A DNA stretch of 64,000 nt from VRUE01 sp963840565 (GCA_963840565.1 CAWIZH010000006.1:434001-498000); one strand, 5' to 3'. Shown: positions 46,068 through 54,697, counted from the stretch's first letter. A program made the numbers and translations. The notes: generated by a model from the sequence alone, not told the origin.

Positions 46068-47186
46068 ATGAAGATCGGAGTGCCGAAAGAGACCGCCGAT
46101 GGGGAGCGCCGGGTCGCGCTGGTCCCTGACGTGGTCAAGTCCCTCGCCGCTAACGAGAAGGTCTCGGTCCTGGTCGAGTCCGGAGCCGGCGAGGCTGCCG
46201 GCCATCCCGACTCCCAGTACAGCGAGGCCGGTGCCGAAGTCGTCGAGGGCGAGGTTACGTGGGGCGCCGACGTGGTCCTTCGCGTCGCCGCCCCTTCCGC
46301 CGCCGAGATCGGTCGCCTCAACTCCAACCAGCTGCTGATCGGCCACCTCTCGCCCTGGACCGCGGCCGAGACCAACAACGCCCTGGCCCAGGCCGGCGTG
46401 ACCAGCTTCGCGATGGAGGCGATCCCGCGCACGACGCGCGCCCAGGCGATGGACGCGCTCTCCTCTCAGGCCGCCGCCGCGGGCTACGCCGCCAGCCTGA
46501 TCGCCGCCCGCGAGTCGGGCCGCTTCTACGGAATGATGACCACCGCCGCCGGCACCGTGCCGCCGGCCAAGGTCCTCGTCCTCGGCGCCGGCGTCGCCGG
46601 CCTGCAGGCGGTCGCCACGGCAAAGCGACTGGGCGCGATCGTCACCGGCTTCGACATCCGCCGCGCCGCCTGGGAGCAGATCGCCTCGCTCGGCGGTCGC
46701 CCGCTCGAACTTGACTTCATCCCCGACGCGGAGGGCGAGGGTGGCTACGCGCGCCCGCTCACCGACGAGGAGAACGCCCAGGTTCGCGACGCGCTCGGCG
46801 AGAACGCCGCCAAACAGGACGTGATCGTCACCACCGCCGCGATTCCAGGGCGCCCGGCGCCGCTGCTGATCACTGCCGACGCGGTGCGCGGCATGGCGCC
46901 CGGCTCGGTGATCGTCGACCTCGCCGCCGAGACCGGCGGCAACTGCGAGCTGACCGAGGCCGGCCAGACCGTGGTCGAGAACGGGGTCAAGGTAATCGGT
47001 CCAAGCAACCTGGCCAGCGAGATGCCGCGGCCCGCGTCGCAGCTCTACGCCAAGAACCTCGAGAACCTGCTCGGTCTGCTGATCACCGATGAGGGCGAGC
47101 TGAACGTCGACTTCGAGGACGACATCATCGCCGCCGCCTGCATCACCCACGGCGGCGAGATCAAGAACGAGAGGGCAGCCAAGTGA
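46068..47186 (+). CDS. pntAA: NAD(P) transhydrogenase subunit alpha part 1
   Basis: A 372-residue soluble NAD(H)-binding domain I of proton-translocating transhydrogenase. MKIGVPKETADGERRVALVP is the standard opening; AKVLVLGAGVAGLQAVATAK is the NAD-binding fold, and GSVIVDLAAETGGNCELTEA closes it. In many bacteria PntA is one chain; here, as in Rhodospirillum-type enzymes, it is split into PntAA and PntAB. The next gene starts in its stop (GTGA). It moves hydride from NADH to NADP driven by the proton gradient. Confidence 0.94.
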   Translation: MKIGVPKETADGERRVALVPDVVKSLAANEKVSVLVESGAGEAAGHPDSQYSEAGAEVVEGEVTWGADVVLRVAAPSAAEIGRLNSNQLLIGHLSPWTAAETNNALAQAGVTSFAMEAIPRTTRAQAMDALSSQAAAAGYAASLIAARESGRFYGMMTTAAGTVPPAKVLVLGAGVAGLQAVATAKRLGAIVTGFDIRRAAWEQIASLGGRPLELDFIPDAEGEGGYARPLTDEENAQVRDALGENAAKQDVIVTTAAIPGRPAPLLITADAVRGMAPGSVIVDLAAETGGNCELTEAGQTVVENGVKVIGPSNLASEMPRPASQLYAKNLENLLGLLITDEGELNVDFEDDIIAAACITHGGEIKNERAAK

Positions 47187-47497
47187 GCTTGATGACCGAG
47201 ATCACGATCTTCGTGCTCGCCGCCTTCGTCGGCTTCGAGGTGATCTCGAAGGTGCCGACCACCCTGCACACGCCGCTGATGTCGCAGACCAACGCGATCC
47301 ACGGCATCGTCATGCTCGGAGGGCTGATCGTCGTCGGCTACGCCAACGACCCGCTCGAGTACGTGATCGGCACGATCGCGATCGCCTTCGGCGCGATCAA
47401 CATCGTCGGTGGCTTCATGGTCACCGACCGCATGCTCGGCATGTTCTCGAAAAAGCCGAAACCCAAGGCCGAGGCTGACGGGAAGGCCGGCAAATGA
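47183..47497 (+). CDS. pntAB: NAD(P) transhydrogenase subunit alpha part 2
   Basis: A 104-residue membrane subunit with helices TIFVLAAFVGFEVISKVPTT, NAIHGIVMLGGLIVVGYAN and VIGTIAIAFGAINIVGGFMV, the latter with the conserved VTDRMLGMF end. HTPLMSQTNAIHGI is the conserved loop between the first two helices. Start GTG 47183 overlaps pntAA and the stop overlaps pntB (ATGA), giving 1:1:1 coupled translation. It forms part of the proton channel domain II. Confidence 0.93.
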   Translation: MSLMTEITIFVLAAFVGFEVISKVPTTLHTPLMSQTNAIHGIVMLGGLIVVGYANDPLEYVIGTIAIAFGAINIVGGFMVTDRMLGMFSKKPKPKAEADGKAGK

Positions 47498-48912
47498 TCG
47501 CCGAGGCCGTGCTCAAGCCGGGCGGCGACGCAGCCACCGCGCTCTACATCGTCGCCTTCTCGCTCTTCATCCTCGGCGTCAAACGCGGTACTCACCCGAC
47601 CACTGCCAAGCAGGGCAACCTGGTTGCCGCGGTGGGCATGGCGGTCGCCGTCGTCACCACGCTGCTGCTCGACGGGGTCGGCAACTGGGGCCTGATCGCG
47701 CTCGGGCTCGGCATCGGCACCGCCGTCGGCGTGATCGCCTCAGTGCGGGTGAAGATGACCGAGATGCCGCAGATGGTGGCGCTCTACAACGGCGTCGGCG
47801 GCGGCGCGGTGGCGTTGATCGCCTGGTCGGAGATCCGCCACGGGATCTCACTCGGCGAGACGATCCCGCTCGACACGCTGATCCCGGTCCTCTTCGCCGC
47901 CGTCGTCGGCTCGATTTCCTTCTGGGGCTCGAACATCGCCTTCGCCAAGCTTCAGGACCTGATCCCAACCCGCCCGCTCGCGGTTCCGGGACAGCAGGTG
48001 ATCAACGTCGTGCTGCTGGTCGGGATTCTCGCCGCCTGCGTCAGCATCGCGGTCAACAACGACGATCCCAACCAGGCGATCTTCATCGGGATCCTGCTCG
48101 CCGCCGGGCTGCTCGGCAACCTCGTCGTGCTGCCGATCGGCGGCGCCGACATGCCGGTCGTGATCTCGCTGCTCAACGCCTTCACCGGCCTCTCCGCCGC
48201 GGCGGCCGGCTTCGCCCTCGACAACGTCGCCCTGATCGTCGCCGGAACCCTGGTCGGCTCCTCGGGAACGATCCTGACGATGGAGATGGCGACCGCGATG
48301 AACCGCTCGGTCGCCAACGTGCTCTTTGCCGGCTTCGGTGGCGCGCCTGCGGGCGGGGCCGCTGGCAGTACTGAGGAACGCCCGCACGTCTCGATCGGCG
48401 CCCAGGACGCGGCGATCAAGCTCGCCTACGCCGACTCGGTCGTGATCGTGCCCGGCTACGGCCTCGCCGTCGCCCAGGCTCAGCACGCGATCAAGGAGGT
48501 CGGCGACGAGCTCGAAAAGCGCGGCGTCACCGTCAACTACGCGATCCATCCCGTCGCCGGCCGCATGCCGGGCCACATGAACGTGCTGCTGGCCGAGGCC
48601 GACGTGCCCTACGAGCAGCTCAAGGAGATGGAGGAGATCAACCCCGAAATGCCGCGCACCGATGTCGCGGTCGTGGTCGGGGCCAACGACGTCACCAACC
48701 CGGCGGCCAAGAACGATCCCGACAGCCCGATCGCCGGGATGCCGATCATCGAGGTCGACCAAGCCCAGCAGGTGATCGTGATCAAGCGCTCGCTCAGCCC
48801 CGGCTTCGCCGGCATCGACAACGACCTTTTCTACGAGGCCAACACTTCGATGCTCTTCGATGATGCGAAGAAGGCCGCGGCGGATATAGCCGCGGAGATC
48901 CAAAACCTGTAG
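47494..48912 (+). CDS. pntB: NAD(P) transhydrogenase subunit beta
   Basis: A 472-residue subunit with an N-terminal membrane part and C-terminal NADP(H)-binding domain III. VRVKMTEMPQMVALYNGVGG, the diagnostic loop, and the His-containing proton-path helices come first; VIVPGYGLAVAQAQHAIKEV and GRMPGHMNVLLAEADVPYEQ are the NADP site, with NDVTNPAAKNDPDSPIAGMP near the end. Complete by length. Supplies NADPH, relevant to the redox enzymes nearby. A nested inverted repeat follows the stop. Confidence 0.95.
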   Translation: MIAEAVLKPGGDAATALYIVAFSLFILGVKRGTHPTTAKQGNLVAAVGMAVAVVTTLLLDGVGNWGLIALGLGIGTAVGVIASVRVKMTEMPQMVALYNGVGGGAVALIAWSEIRHGISLGETIPLDTLIPVLFAAVVGSISFWGSNIAFAKLQDLIPTRPLAVPGQQVINVVLLVGILAACVSIAVNNDDPNQAIFIGILLAAGLLGNLVVLPIGGADMPVVISLLNAFTGLSAAAAGFALDNVALIVAGTLVGSSGTILTMEMATAMNRSVANVLFAGFGGAPAGGAAGSTEERPHVSIGAQDAAIKLAYADSVVIVPGYGLAVAQAQHAIKEVGDELEKRGVTVNYAIHPVAGRMPGHMNVLLAEADVPYEQLKEMEEINPEMPRTDVAVVVGANDVTNPAAKNDPDSPIAGMPIIEVDQAQQVIVIKRSLSPGFAGIDNDLFYEANTSMLFDDAKKAAADIAAEIQNL

Positions 48913-48914
48913 CG

Positions 48915-49070
48915 CCTGTCTCGGCAACCTGTCGCACGCGTCTGGCGGCGGCGGACCGGCGCGATGCGGCGTCCTCAGTCGGCCGAATAGCGCTGCTATT
49001 CGGCCTCCCTGCGTCCTTGCCTCGCTTGGTCCGGCGCCGCCAGCCACGCACACCAGCTCACCGAGACAGG
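48915..49070. repeat. 156-nt nested inverted repeat (R2) downstream of pntB
   Basis: Stacked stems: CCTGTCTCGG/CCGAGACAGG (outer), CTGGCGGCG/CGCCGCCAG, GGACC/GGTCC, and a central GGCCGAATAG-CGCTG-CTATTCGGCC. The inner block carries CGGCGTCCTCAGTCG and CTCCCTGCGTC, shared with R1 at 42487. The 203-base gap 48913-49115 holds no other feature I can support. It could be a strong terminator, a structured RNA or a mobile palindromic element. Confidence 0.75.
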
Positions 49071-49115
49071 CTCAATTTGGGGGGAGAAAAACAGCCTGAA
49101 ATTCCTTAGATCTCC

Positions 49116-50045
49116 ATGTGGGGGTCAGAGCGCGGGCAGGGGACGGTCGAGTGGGTTGGCCTGCTGCTCTTGGTTGCCCTCCTCGCAGTCGGCTTGCTGA
49201 CTGCTGGCGTGAGGGTGCCGGGGACTTCACTGGCAAGAGCAATCGCCTCGCGAATTCTCTGCGCAGCCTCGTTGGCAGATAGCTGCGGTGGTGGCGAGCC
49301 GGTTCTGATCGCGGCCTACGGGACCGAAGTGGGCCAGCTGGTTCGCGAACACATGCCGTCGCTGCTCTTCGAGCGGGGTTCGCACGCAGTGCCGGTCGAT
49401 TTCCGCCGTTGTCGAAGCACCGCCTGCGGTGACGGCGCCGAATATGGCTACGTGCGCCGCACCGATGCCGGCCTGCCCGTCTCCGCCTTCGTCCACGTCG
49501 TCGATTGCCGGCCCGGCGTGGCGGGGATCTCCGAAGCCGCCGGTGCGAACTGCTCCGGCAAACGCGCAGGCAATCTCTACGTCCAGTACTGGACCTACTA
49601 CGCAGACTCGGCGACGCTGCGAAGTGTTCCGGTCGCGGGCGAAGAGGGCTACCACGCAGACGACTGGGAGGGCGTCCAGATTCGCATCCGGCCCGACGGC
49701 AGCGCCGACGAGCGCGCCTCCTCGCACGATGGCTACAACTACGAGGAGGGCACGGCCAACTGGGGCTCGGACATCGGCGCCGGGGCGCTCAGGGGCCTCG
49801 CCGAAGCCACTGGCATCCGGCCCACCGACGGCTGGGGACCCGAGACGCACCTCCTCTTCGTCTCCGGCGGCAGCCACGCCGGCAACGCCTTCGACGTTCG
49901 CGACATCGACCGCCTGACCGCGGGCAACCGTGTCCACCTGATCCCGTTGGAGCCGATCGCCACGACCAGCGACGCCCGCTTCGCGATCAACCCGCCGTGG
50001 CGCAAGCGCGTCTGGCGCGATCCGGAGGCCGAGGGCACCGACTAA
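49116..50045 (+). CDS. Pilin-like signal fused to a secreted Vps62-like domain
   Basis: A 309-residue protein. The N-terminus (SERGQGTVEWVGLLLLVALL) is a class III/Flp-TadE-type signal: Gly, then T-V-E before a hydrophobic helix, the prepilin-peptidase pattern. The remainder is extracytoplasmic with Cys pairs (RCRSTACG, VDCRPG, ANCSG) and a core YHADDWEGVQIRIRPDGSAD and ASSHDGYNYEEG that resembles Vps62/DUF946-like proteins. An unusual combination. No strong ribosome site before ATG 49116. It may be displayed on or secreted through a pilus-type machine. Confidence 0.68.
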   Translation: MWGSERGQGTVEWVGLLLLVALLAVGLLTAGVRVPGTSLARAIASRILCAASLADSCGGGEPVLIAAYGTEVGQLVREHMPSLLFERGSHAVPVDFRRCRSTACGDGAEYGYVRRTDAGLPVSAFVHVVDCRPGVAGISEAAGANCSGKRAGNLYVQYWTYYADSATLRSVPVAGEEGYHADDWEGVQIRIRPDGSADERASSHDGYNYEEGTANWGSDIGAGALRGLAEATGIRPTDGWGPETHLLFVSGGSHAGNAFDVRDIDRLTAGNRVHLIPLEPIATTSDARFAINPPWRKRVWRDPEAEGTD

Positions 50046-50048
50046 CGA

Positions 50049-50093
50049 CGAACGGAACGTTATGCATGGCTGACATGCATAACGTTCCGTTCG
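50049..50093. repeat. 45-nt perfect palindrome between convergent genes
   Basis: CGAACGGAACGTTATGCAT, loop GGCTGAC, then the exact reverse complement (19-bp arms). It starts 4 bases after the stop at 50045 and ends 10 bases before the SDR stop. Related in arm and loop sequence to the element at 29479-29523. May act as a bidirectional terminator here. Confidence 0.88.
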
Positions 50094-50102
50094 CTCGTGC
50101 TC

Positions 50103-50879
50103 CTACTTCGGCGGCATTCGCAGGGCGCCGTCGAGGCGGATCGTCTCGCCGTTGAGCATCGGGTTGGCGACGATCTGGGTGACCAGCTGGGCGTACTCCT
50201 CGGGACGGCCGAGGCGCGAGGGGAAGGGGATGCCGGCGCCGAGGGCGGTGCGGGCCTCCTCGGGCAGCGCGGCGAGCAGGGGGGTGTCGAAGAGGCCTGG
50301 GGCGATCGTCATCACGCGGACGCCGCGGCCGGCCATGTCGCGCGCCGCCGGCAGCGTCATGCCGACGATGCCGCCCTTCGAGGCCGCGTAGGCGATCTGG
50401 CCGATCTGGCCGTCGTAGGCGGCGATCGAGGCGGTGTTGATGCAGACGCCGCGCTCACCCTCAGCGTCGGGCTCGTTCTCGCTCATCGCCGCGGCCGCCA
50501 GGCGCAGCACGTTGAAGCTGCCGATCAGGTTGACCTTGACCACGTTGGAGAAGAATTCGAGGTTGTGGGGGCCGCGTTTGTGGGCGACCCGCTCGGCCCA
50601 GCCGATCCCGGCGCAGCAGACCGAGATCCGCAGCCCGTCGTCGTGGGTCGCGGCGCGCTCGACCGCGGCCGAAACCGCGTCCTCGTCGGTCACGTCGGCC
50701 TCGACGAAGGTGGCGCCCGGCCCGAGCTCCGCCGCCAGCGCCTCGCCCTTCTCGGCGTTGAGATCGGCGATAGTCACCGCTGCGCCGGCCTCGACCAGCA
50801 CCCGCGCCGTCGCCTCGCCAAGCCCCGACGCTCCGCCGGCAACCAGCGCGCTCTTGCCCGCAATCTCCACGGCGCGCAC
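50103..50879 (-). CDS. Short-chain dehydrogenase (3-hydroxyacyl-CoA dehydrogenase type 2-like)
   Basis: A 258-residue Rossmann-fold SDR. ALVAGGASGLGEATARVLVE is the NAD(H) site (GGxxGLG), ADVTDEDAV binds adenine, NTASIAAYDGQIGQIAYAAS gives the catalytic Ser and Tyr, with Lys in YAASKGG. The INTASIAAYDGQIGQ stretch is typical of HSD17B10/3-hydroxyacyl-CoA dehydrogenase type 2 proteins. Probably oxidises a hydroxyacyl-CoA or alcohol with NAD. Starts GTG near 50879; divergent from egtB. Confidence 0.9.
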   Translation of the reverse strand: MRAVEIAGKSALVAGGASGLGEATARVLVEAGAAVTIADLNAEKGEALAAELGPGATFVEADVTDEDAVSAAVERAATHDDGLRISVCCAGIGWAERVAHKRGPHNLEFFSNVVKVNLIGSFNVLRLAAAAMSENEPDAEGERGVCINTASIAAYDGQIGQIAYAASKGGIVGMTLPAARDMAGRGVRVMTIAPGLFDTPLLAALPEEARTALGAGIPFPSRLGRPEEYAQLVTQIVANPMLNGETIRLDGALRMPPK

Positions 50880-50891
50880 CCTACACAGCCG

Positions 50892-50938
50892 AACTGCATC
50901 AAATTCCGATCCTGCTAGATGGGGAATTTGATGCAGTT
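50892..50938. repeat. 47-nt palindrome in the SDR/egtB divergent gap
   Basis: AACTGCATCAAATTCC, a 15-base centre, then GGAATTTGATGCAGTT (16-bp perfect arms). It starts 13 bases upstream of the SDR gene and 75 bases before egtB. It could be an operator for the divergent pair or another of the short palindromic elements. Confidence 0.85.
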
Positions 50939-51012
50939 GACGGAGGCGGACGGAACACCCAGTTCACACCCCGGTAATCAGACCTCGCTAGGGTTTTGCA
51001 ATCGCGACCGAG

Positions 51013-52119
51013 GTGAAGTCGAGCACCAAGAGCGCCATCGTGGAACGCCTCGGCGAGGCGCGCACACGCACTCTCGAGCTGATCAAGCCACTCGACGACG
51101 AGCAGCTCAACCGCGTCTACTCGCCGATCCTCAGCCCGCTGGCCTGGGACCTTGGCCACATCGCCAACTTCGAGGAGCTCTGGCTGGTGCAGACGATCGG
51201 CGGCCGTGAGCCCTTGCACGGTGAGCTCGGCCGCTTCTACGACGCGATCGAGAACCCGCGCAAGACGCGCGGCGAGTTGCCGATCCTGCGCGACGCCGAG
51301 CTGCGCGCCTACCTCGCCGACGTGCGCGAGCGCACGCTCGAGGTGCTTGAGGAGGTCGACCTCAGCCCCGAGGCAGAGGACCCCCTGCTGCGCGAAGGCT
51401 TCGTCTACGAGATGCTGCTCGCCCACGAGCTGCAGCACAACGAGACGATGCTGCAGCTCCTGCAACTGGTCGAGGACTATGAGAACGATGAGATCGAACT
51501 TGGTCCCTCGGCAACCGAGTCCCCTGGTCCGGAGATGATCAAGATCGATGGGGGGGAGCATGAGATCGGCGCTCCCGACCGTGGCTTCGCCTACGACAAC
51601 GAGCGCGCCCGCCACACGGTTGAGCTCGCCCCAATCGAAATAGATCGAACTCCAGTCAGCAATGGCACGTATCTCCAGTTCATGGAGGAGACCGGCGCCG
51701 AGGCCCCGCTGTACTGGGAGCGCGACGACGGGGGATGGGTGCTGACGACAATGGCGGGTCGCGACCCAGTCATTTCTGCCCATCCCGTCCTCCATGTCTC
51801 ATGGCACGAGGCCGATGCCTTCGCCCGCTGGGCTGGCAAGCGGCTGCCGAGCGAGCAGGAGTGGGAGGTCGCCTGCGCCGACCTCGACGGAGTCGGCCAG
51901 GCCTGGGAGTGGACCTCCTCCGATTTCCTCGCCTATCCCGGCTTCAGGGCCTTCCCCTACCGCGAGTACTCGGAGGTCTTCTTCGGCGACGCCTACAAGG
52001 TGCTGCGCGGCGGTTCCTGGGCGACCCACGGGAGCGTGATGCGGCCGAGCTTTCGCAACTGGGACCTGCCCGAGCGGCGCCAGATCTTCTCCGGCATCCG
52101 CTGCGCGAGGGACGCATGA
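51013..52119 (+). CDS. egtB: Ergothioneine biosynthesis protein EgtB
   Basis: A 368-residue non-heme iron enzyme that joins trimethylhistidine to gamma-glutamylcysteine or cysteine as a sulfoxide. The DinB_2 N-terminal domain supplies the iron ligands: His49 in DLGHIANFEE, and His138 and His142 in AHELQHNETM. The C-terminal FGE-sulfatase domain has VSWHEADAFARWAGKRLPSE, AWEWTSSDFLAYPGF and VLRGGSWATHG. The loop between WEVACADLD and WEWT is short. Translationally coupled to egtD (ATGA). egtA, egtC and egtE are not in the window. Confidence 0.94.
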   Translation: MKSSTKSAIVERLGEARTRTLELIKPLDDEQLNRVYSPILSPLAWDLGHIANFEELWLVQTIGGREPLHGELGRFYDAIENPRKTRGELPILRDAELRAYLADVRERTLEVLEEVDLSPEAEDPLLREGFVYEMLLAHELQHNETMLQLLQLVEDYENDEIELGPSATESPGPEMIKIDGGEHEIGAPDRGFAYDNERARHTVELAPIEIDRTPVSNGTYLQFMEETGAEAPLYWERDDGGWVLTTMAGRDPVISAHPVLHVSWHEADAFARWAGKRLPSEQEWEVACADLDGVGQAWEWTSSDFLAYPGFRAFPYREYSEVFFGDAYKVLRGGSWATHGSVMRPSFRNWDLPERRQIFSGIRCARDA

Positions 52120-53085
52120 TCGCGATCGAGGTCCACCTCGCTGCCGACGCCGCCGCGACGATGCGACGCGATGTTCGCGCCGGACTCTCGACCGAGCCCA
52201 AGGAGCTGGCGCCGAAGTACTTCTACGACGAGCGCGGCTCGCAACTGTTCGAGCAGATCACCGAGCTGCCCGAGTACTACCCGACCCGGGCCGAGCGCTC
52301 GATCCTCGCCGAGCGCAGCGGCGAGATCGTTGCCGCCGCCGGCCGGCCGCAGACGCTGGTCGAGCTCGGCTCCGGCTCGGCGGCAAAGACCCGCCACCTG
52401 CTCAGCGCGATGCGCGATGCCGGCTGCCTGCAGACCTACGTCCCGGTCGACATCTCCGAGCAGATCACCCACGAGACTGCCGAGGCGCTGGTCGGGGAGT
52501 ACCCGGGCCTCGCCGTGCGCGGCCTCGTCTGCGACTTCGAGCACGACCTCGAGCGCATCCCCGACGGCGAGGGCGGTCGCCTGATCGCCTTCCTCGGCGG
52601 CACGATCGGCAACCTCTACCCCGCGGCCCGGCGCGACTTTCTCACCCGCCTCGCCGCCCTGATGGGGCCGAACGATCGCCTCTTGCTCGGCACCGATCTG
52701 GTCAAGGCGCACGATCGGCTCGAGGCCGCCTACGACGACGCCAGCGGCGTCACCGCTGAGTTCAACAAGAACGTCCTGCAGGTGCTGAACCGTGAGCTCG
52801 GCGCCGACTTCGATCTTGACGCCTTCAAGCACGTCGCCACCTACGACGCCGAGGAGGCGCGCATGGACATTCGCCTGCGCTCGCTTGGAGGAGCAGACGA
52901 TCCGGCTCGAGGGGCTCGACCTGGAGGTCAGCTTCGCCCGCGGCGAGGAGATGCGGACCGAGATCTCCTCCAAGTTCACCTACGAGCGGCTCACCAAGGT
53001 CTATGCAGAGGCCGGCCTGGCGATCAGCGGCTGGTTCACCGACGCCGACTGCGACTACGCGCTCAGCCTCGCCCGGCCTCTGTAG
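52116..53085 (+). CDS. egtD: L-histidine N-alpha-methyltransferase EgtD (one frameshift)
   Basis: About 322 residues once an extra base at about 52886 is removed. Trimethylates histidine with SAM in the first ergothioneine step. LFEQITELPEYYPTRAERSI and VELGSGSAAKTRHLLSAM (SAM site), FLGGTIGNLYPAARRDFL and LGTDLVKAHDRLEAAYDDA are all family signatures; EFNKNVLQVLNRELGADFDL follows. After the break comes FARGEEMRTEISSKFTYERL, the conserved C-terminus. It follows egtB directly. Confidence 0.92.
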
Positions 53086-53088
53086 CCC

Positions 53089-53670
53089 TCAGGAGCCGCG
53101 GTCTCGGTTCGTCAGGCCCTGCAGAACCACCTCGATCGGCGAACGGCGTTTCGCCCCACCAGCGGCCTCGCGGTTCCTGCGCAGCTCCGATGCCAGCTGC
53201 CCGACATCCATGCCGAACTGTCCGACCTCTTTTGCCGCCTTGGCGAGATCGTGTGAATCGATCTTCACCTTGGGCCCGATCTTCACCTTGGGCCTGCGTT
53301 GCAGCCTTGAACGGCGCGTCTGTCGTGACCCCAGCGCAATGCCGCCGGCCACTCCGGCGATCGCCGCCCCACTGGCAAGCAACGGAGTTCTTGCCTTGGA
53401 TGCGACCCGGCCGGCGCTGCTCGCGACATCGCCAACCGAATGTCCTGCGTGCTTCGCGGTCTCCTCGACTGCGTTGCGGGCGGCATCCACCCGGGCGGTT
53501 CCGTTTTTCGATCGCGACGAGCCTTTTGCTTTCGACACTCGCGATTTCGTCGCCCGCGAAGCGCTCGCTCCGTTCGACGATTTCGCCACACTCGATTTGC
53601 GTGCTTTCGCAGCTTTGCGTTTTGGCGTTTTGCTGCGCGCGTTCGAAGCGCGCGTTTTCGTCTCGGCCAT
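53089..53670 (-). CDS. Histone H1-like basic protein with membrane/Gly segment
   Basis: 193 residues from ATG 53670, chosen for GGAGGG upstream; the frame is open to 53694. The first 80 residues are Lys/Ser/Ala/Arg-rich in a repeating pattern (TPKRKAAKARKSSVAKSSNG) like bacterial H1/AlgP-type tails. Then comes a small hydrophobic Ala/Gly segment (LLASGAAIAGVAGGIALGS), a tandem PKVKIGPKVKI, and a C-terminal helix (AKAAKEVGQFGMDVGQLASE). May compact DNA or bind polyanions at the membrane; function unknown. Tail-to-tail with egtD, 3 bases apart. Confidence 0.7.
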   Translation of the reverse strand: MAETKTRASNARSKTPKRKAAKARKSSVAKSSNGASASRATKSRVSKAKGSSRSKNGTARVDAARNAVEETAKHAGHSVGDVASSAGRVASKARTPLLASGAAIAGVAGGIALGSRQTRRSRLQRRPKVKIGPKVKIDSHDLAKAAKEVGQFGMDVGQLASELRRNREAAGGAKRRSPIEVVLQGLTNRDRGS

Positions 53671-53737
53671 GGTTCCCTCCGTACCTACTCCCATTTCCTG
53701 CCTGAAAGACCCTGGTACCCGCGCTGAAAAGGGCTAA

Positions 53738-54673
53738 TCAGGCCGGCGCGAGCGCGCCGATCAGATCGCCGAGCTTGTCGGGCGTCGTGATCGGGGTGAG
53801 GATCGGCAGCGTGATGCCGCCCTCGACGAAGGCGCCGATGCGCTCCTTCATCTCGTCCGGTGAGCCGAAGATGAACATCGCCTCGATCAGCTTCCAGGGC
53901 GCTGCCGCTGCCGCTGCCTGGCGGTCGCCGCTCTCCCAGGCCGCGACCATTGCGTCGATCTCCTCGCCGTAGCCGAGCCAGCGGTAGAAGGCGGCGTAGA
54001 CGGGCACGGTGATGTAGGAGGAGAACATGAAGCGGGCCAGCGGCTCGACCGCCTCGCGCTCGCCGGGCAGGCAGAAGAAGCGGCAGAGCAGCTCGAAGCC
54101 ATCGGGCGCGCCATCGAGCTGCGCCGTCACCTTGGGCAGGCCGCCGAGGGGCAGGAAGTTGGTGAAGGCGCCGTCGGCGCGCTCGACCGCCAGCTCGAGC
54201 ATCTTGCCGCGCAGCGCCGCCAGCACGATCGGCACTCGCTGCGCCGGCGCGCTCTCGAGTTTGAAGCCGCTGGCCGTGCGCTCGCCCTCGAGCGCCGTGC
54301 GCAGGAACTCGAGCGTCTCCCGCACCCTGCTCAACGGCCGCTCGAAGGGGATGCCGTTCCAACCTTCGACGATCCGGTCCGAGGAGGAGCCGATGCCAAG
54401 CACGAAGCGGCCGTCGGAGGCGTCGGCAAGGGCCGCGGCCTCCTGGGCCAGGAGCGCGGGGCCGCGCTGGAAGACGCCGACGATCCCGGTCCCGAGCCGC
54501 GCTCGCTCGGTCCAGGCGGCGCTCAGCGCCAGCGGCGTGAAACCGTCGGGACCGTTCGTCTCACCACTCCAGAAGTCGGTGTAGCCAAGCGCCTCGGCCT
54601 GTTTGACCAGCTCCTCGTGAGCCGAAAGCGAGGTGCCCGGCAAAGGCAAGGTCAATCCCCAGCGTCCACCCAT
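53738..54673 (-). CDS. LLM-class F420-dependent oxidoreductase
   Basis: A 311-residue luciferase-like TIM barrel. WGLTLPLPGTSLSAHEELVK, DFWSGETNGPDGFTPLALSA, GIVGVFQRGPALLAQEAAAL and SDGRFVLGIGSSSDRIVEGW are characteristic of F420-type oxidoreductases, and GGITLPILTPITTPDKLGDL closes the barrel. It differs clearly from the 45003 enzyme, so not a recent duplicate. Substrate unknown. Divergent from glpX across the palindrome at 54698. Confidence 0.88.
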   Translation of the reverse strand: MGGRWGLTLPLPGTSLSAHEELVKQAEALGYTDFWSGETNGPDGFTPLALSAAWTERARLGTGIVGVFQRGPALLAQEAAALADASDGRFVLGIGSSSDRIVEGWNGIPFERPLSRVRETLEFLRTALEGERTASGFKLESAPAQRVPIVLAALRGKMLELAVERADGAFTNFLPLGGLPKVTAQLDGAPDGFELLCRFFCLPGEREAVEPLARFMFSSYITVPVYAAFYRWLGYGEEIDAMVAAWESGDRQAAAAAAPWKLIEAMFIFGSPDEMKERIGAFVEGGITLPILTPITTPDKLGDLIGALAPA

Positions 54674-54697
54674 AACCGCACCCTACCCCCGTACGTG

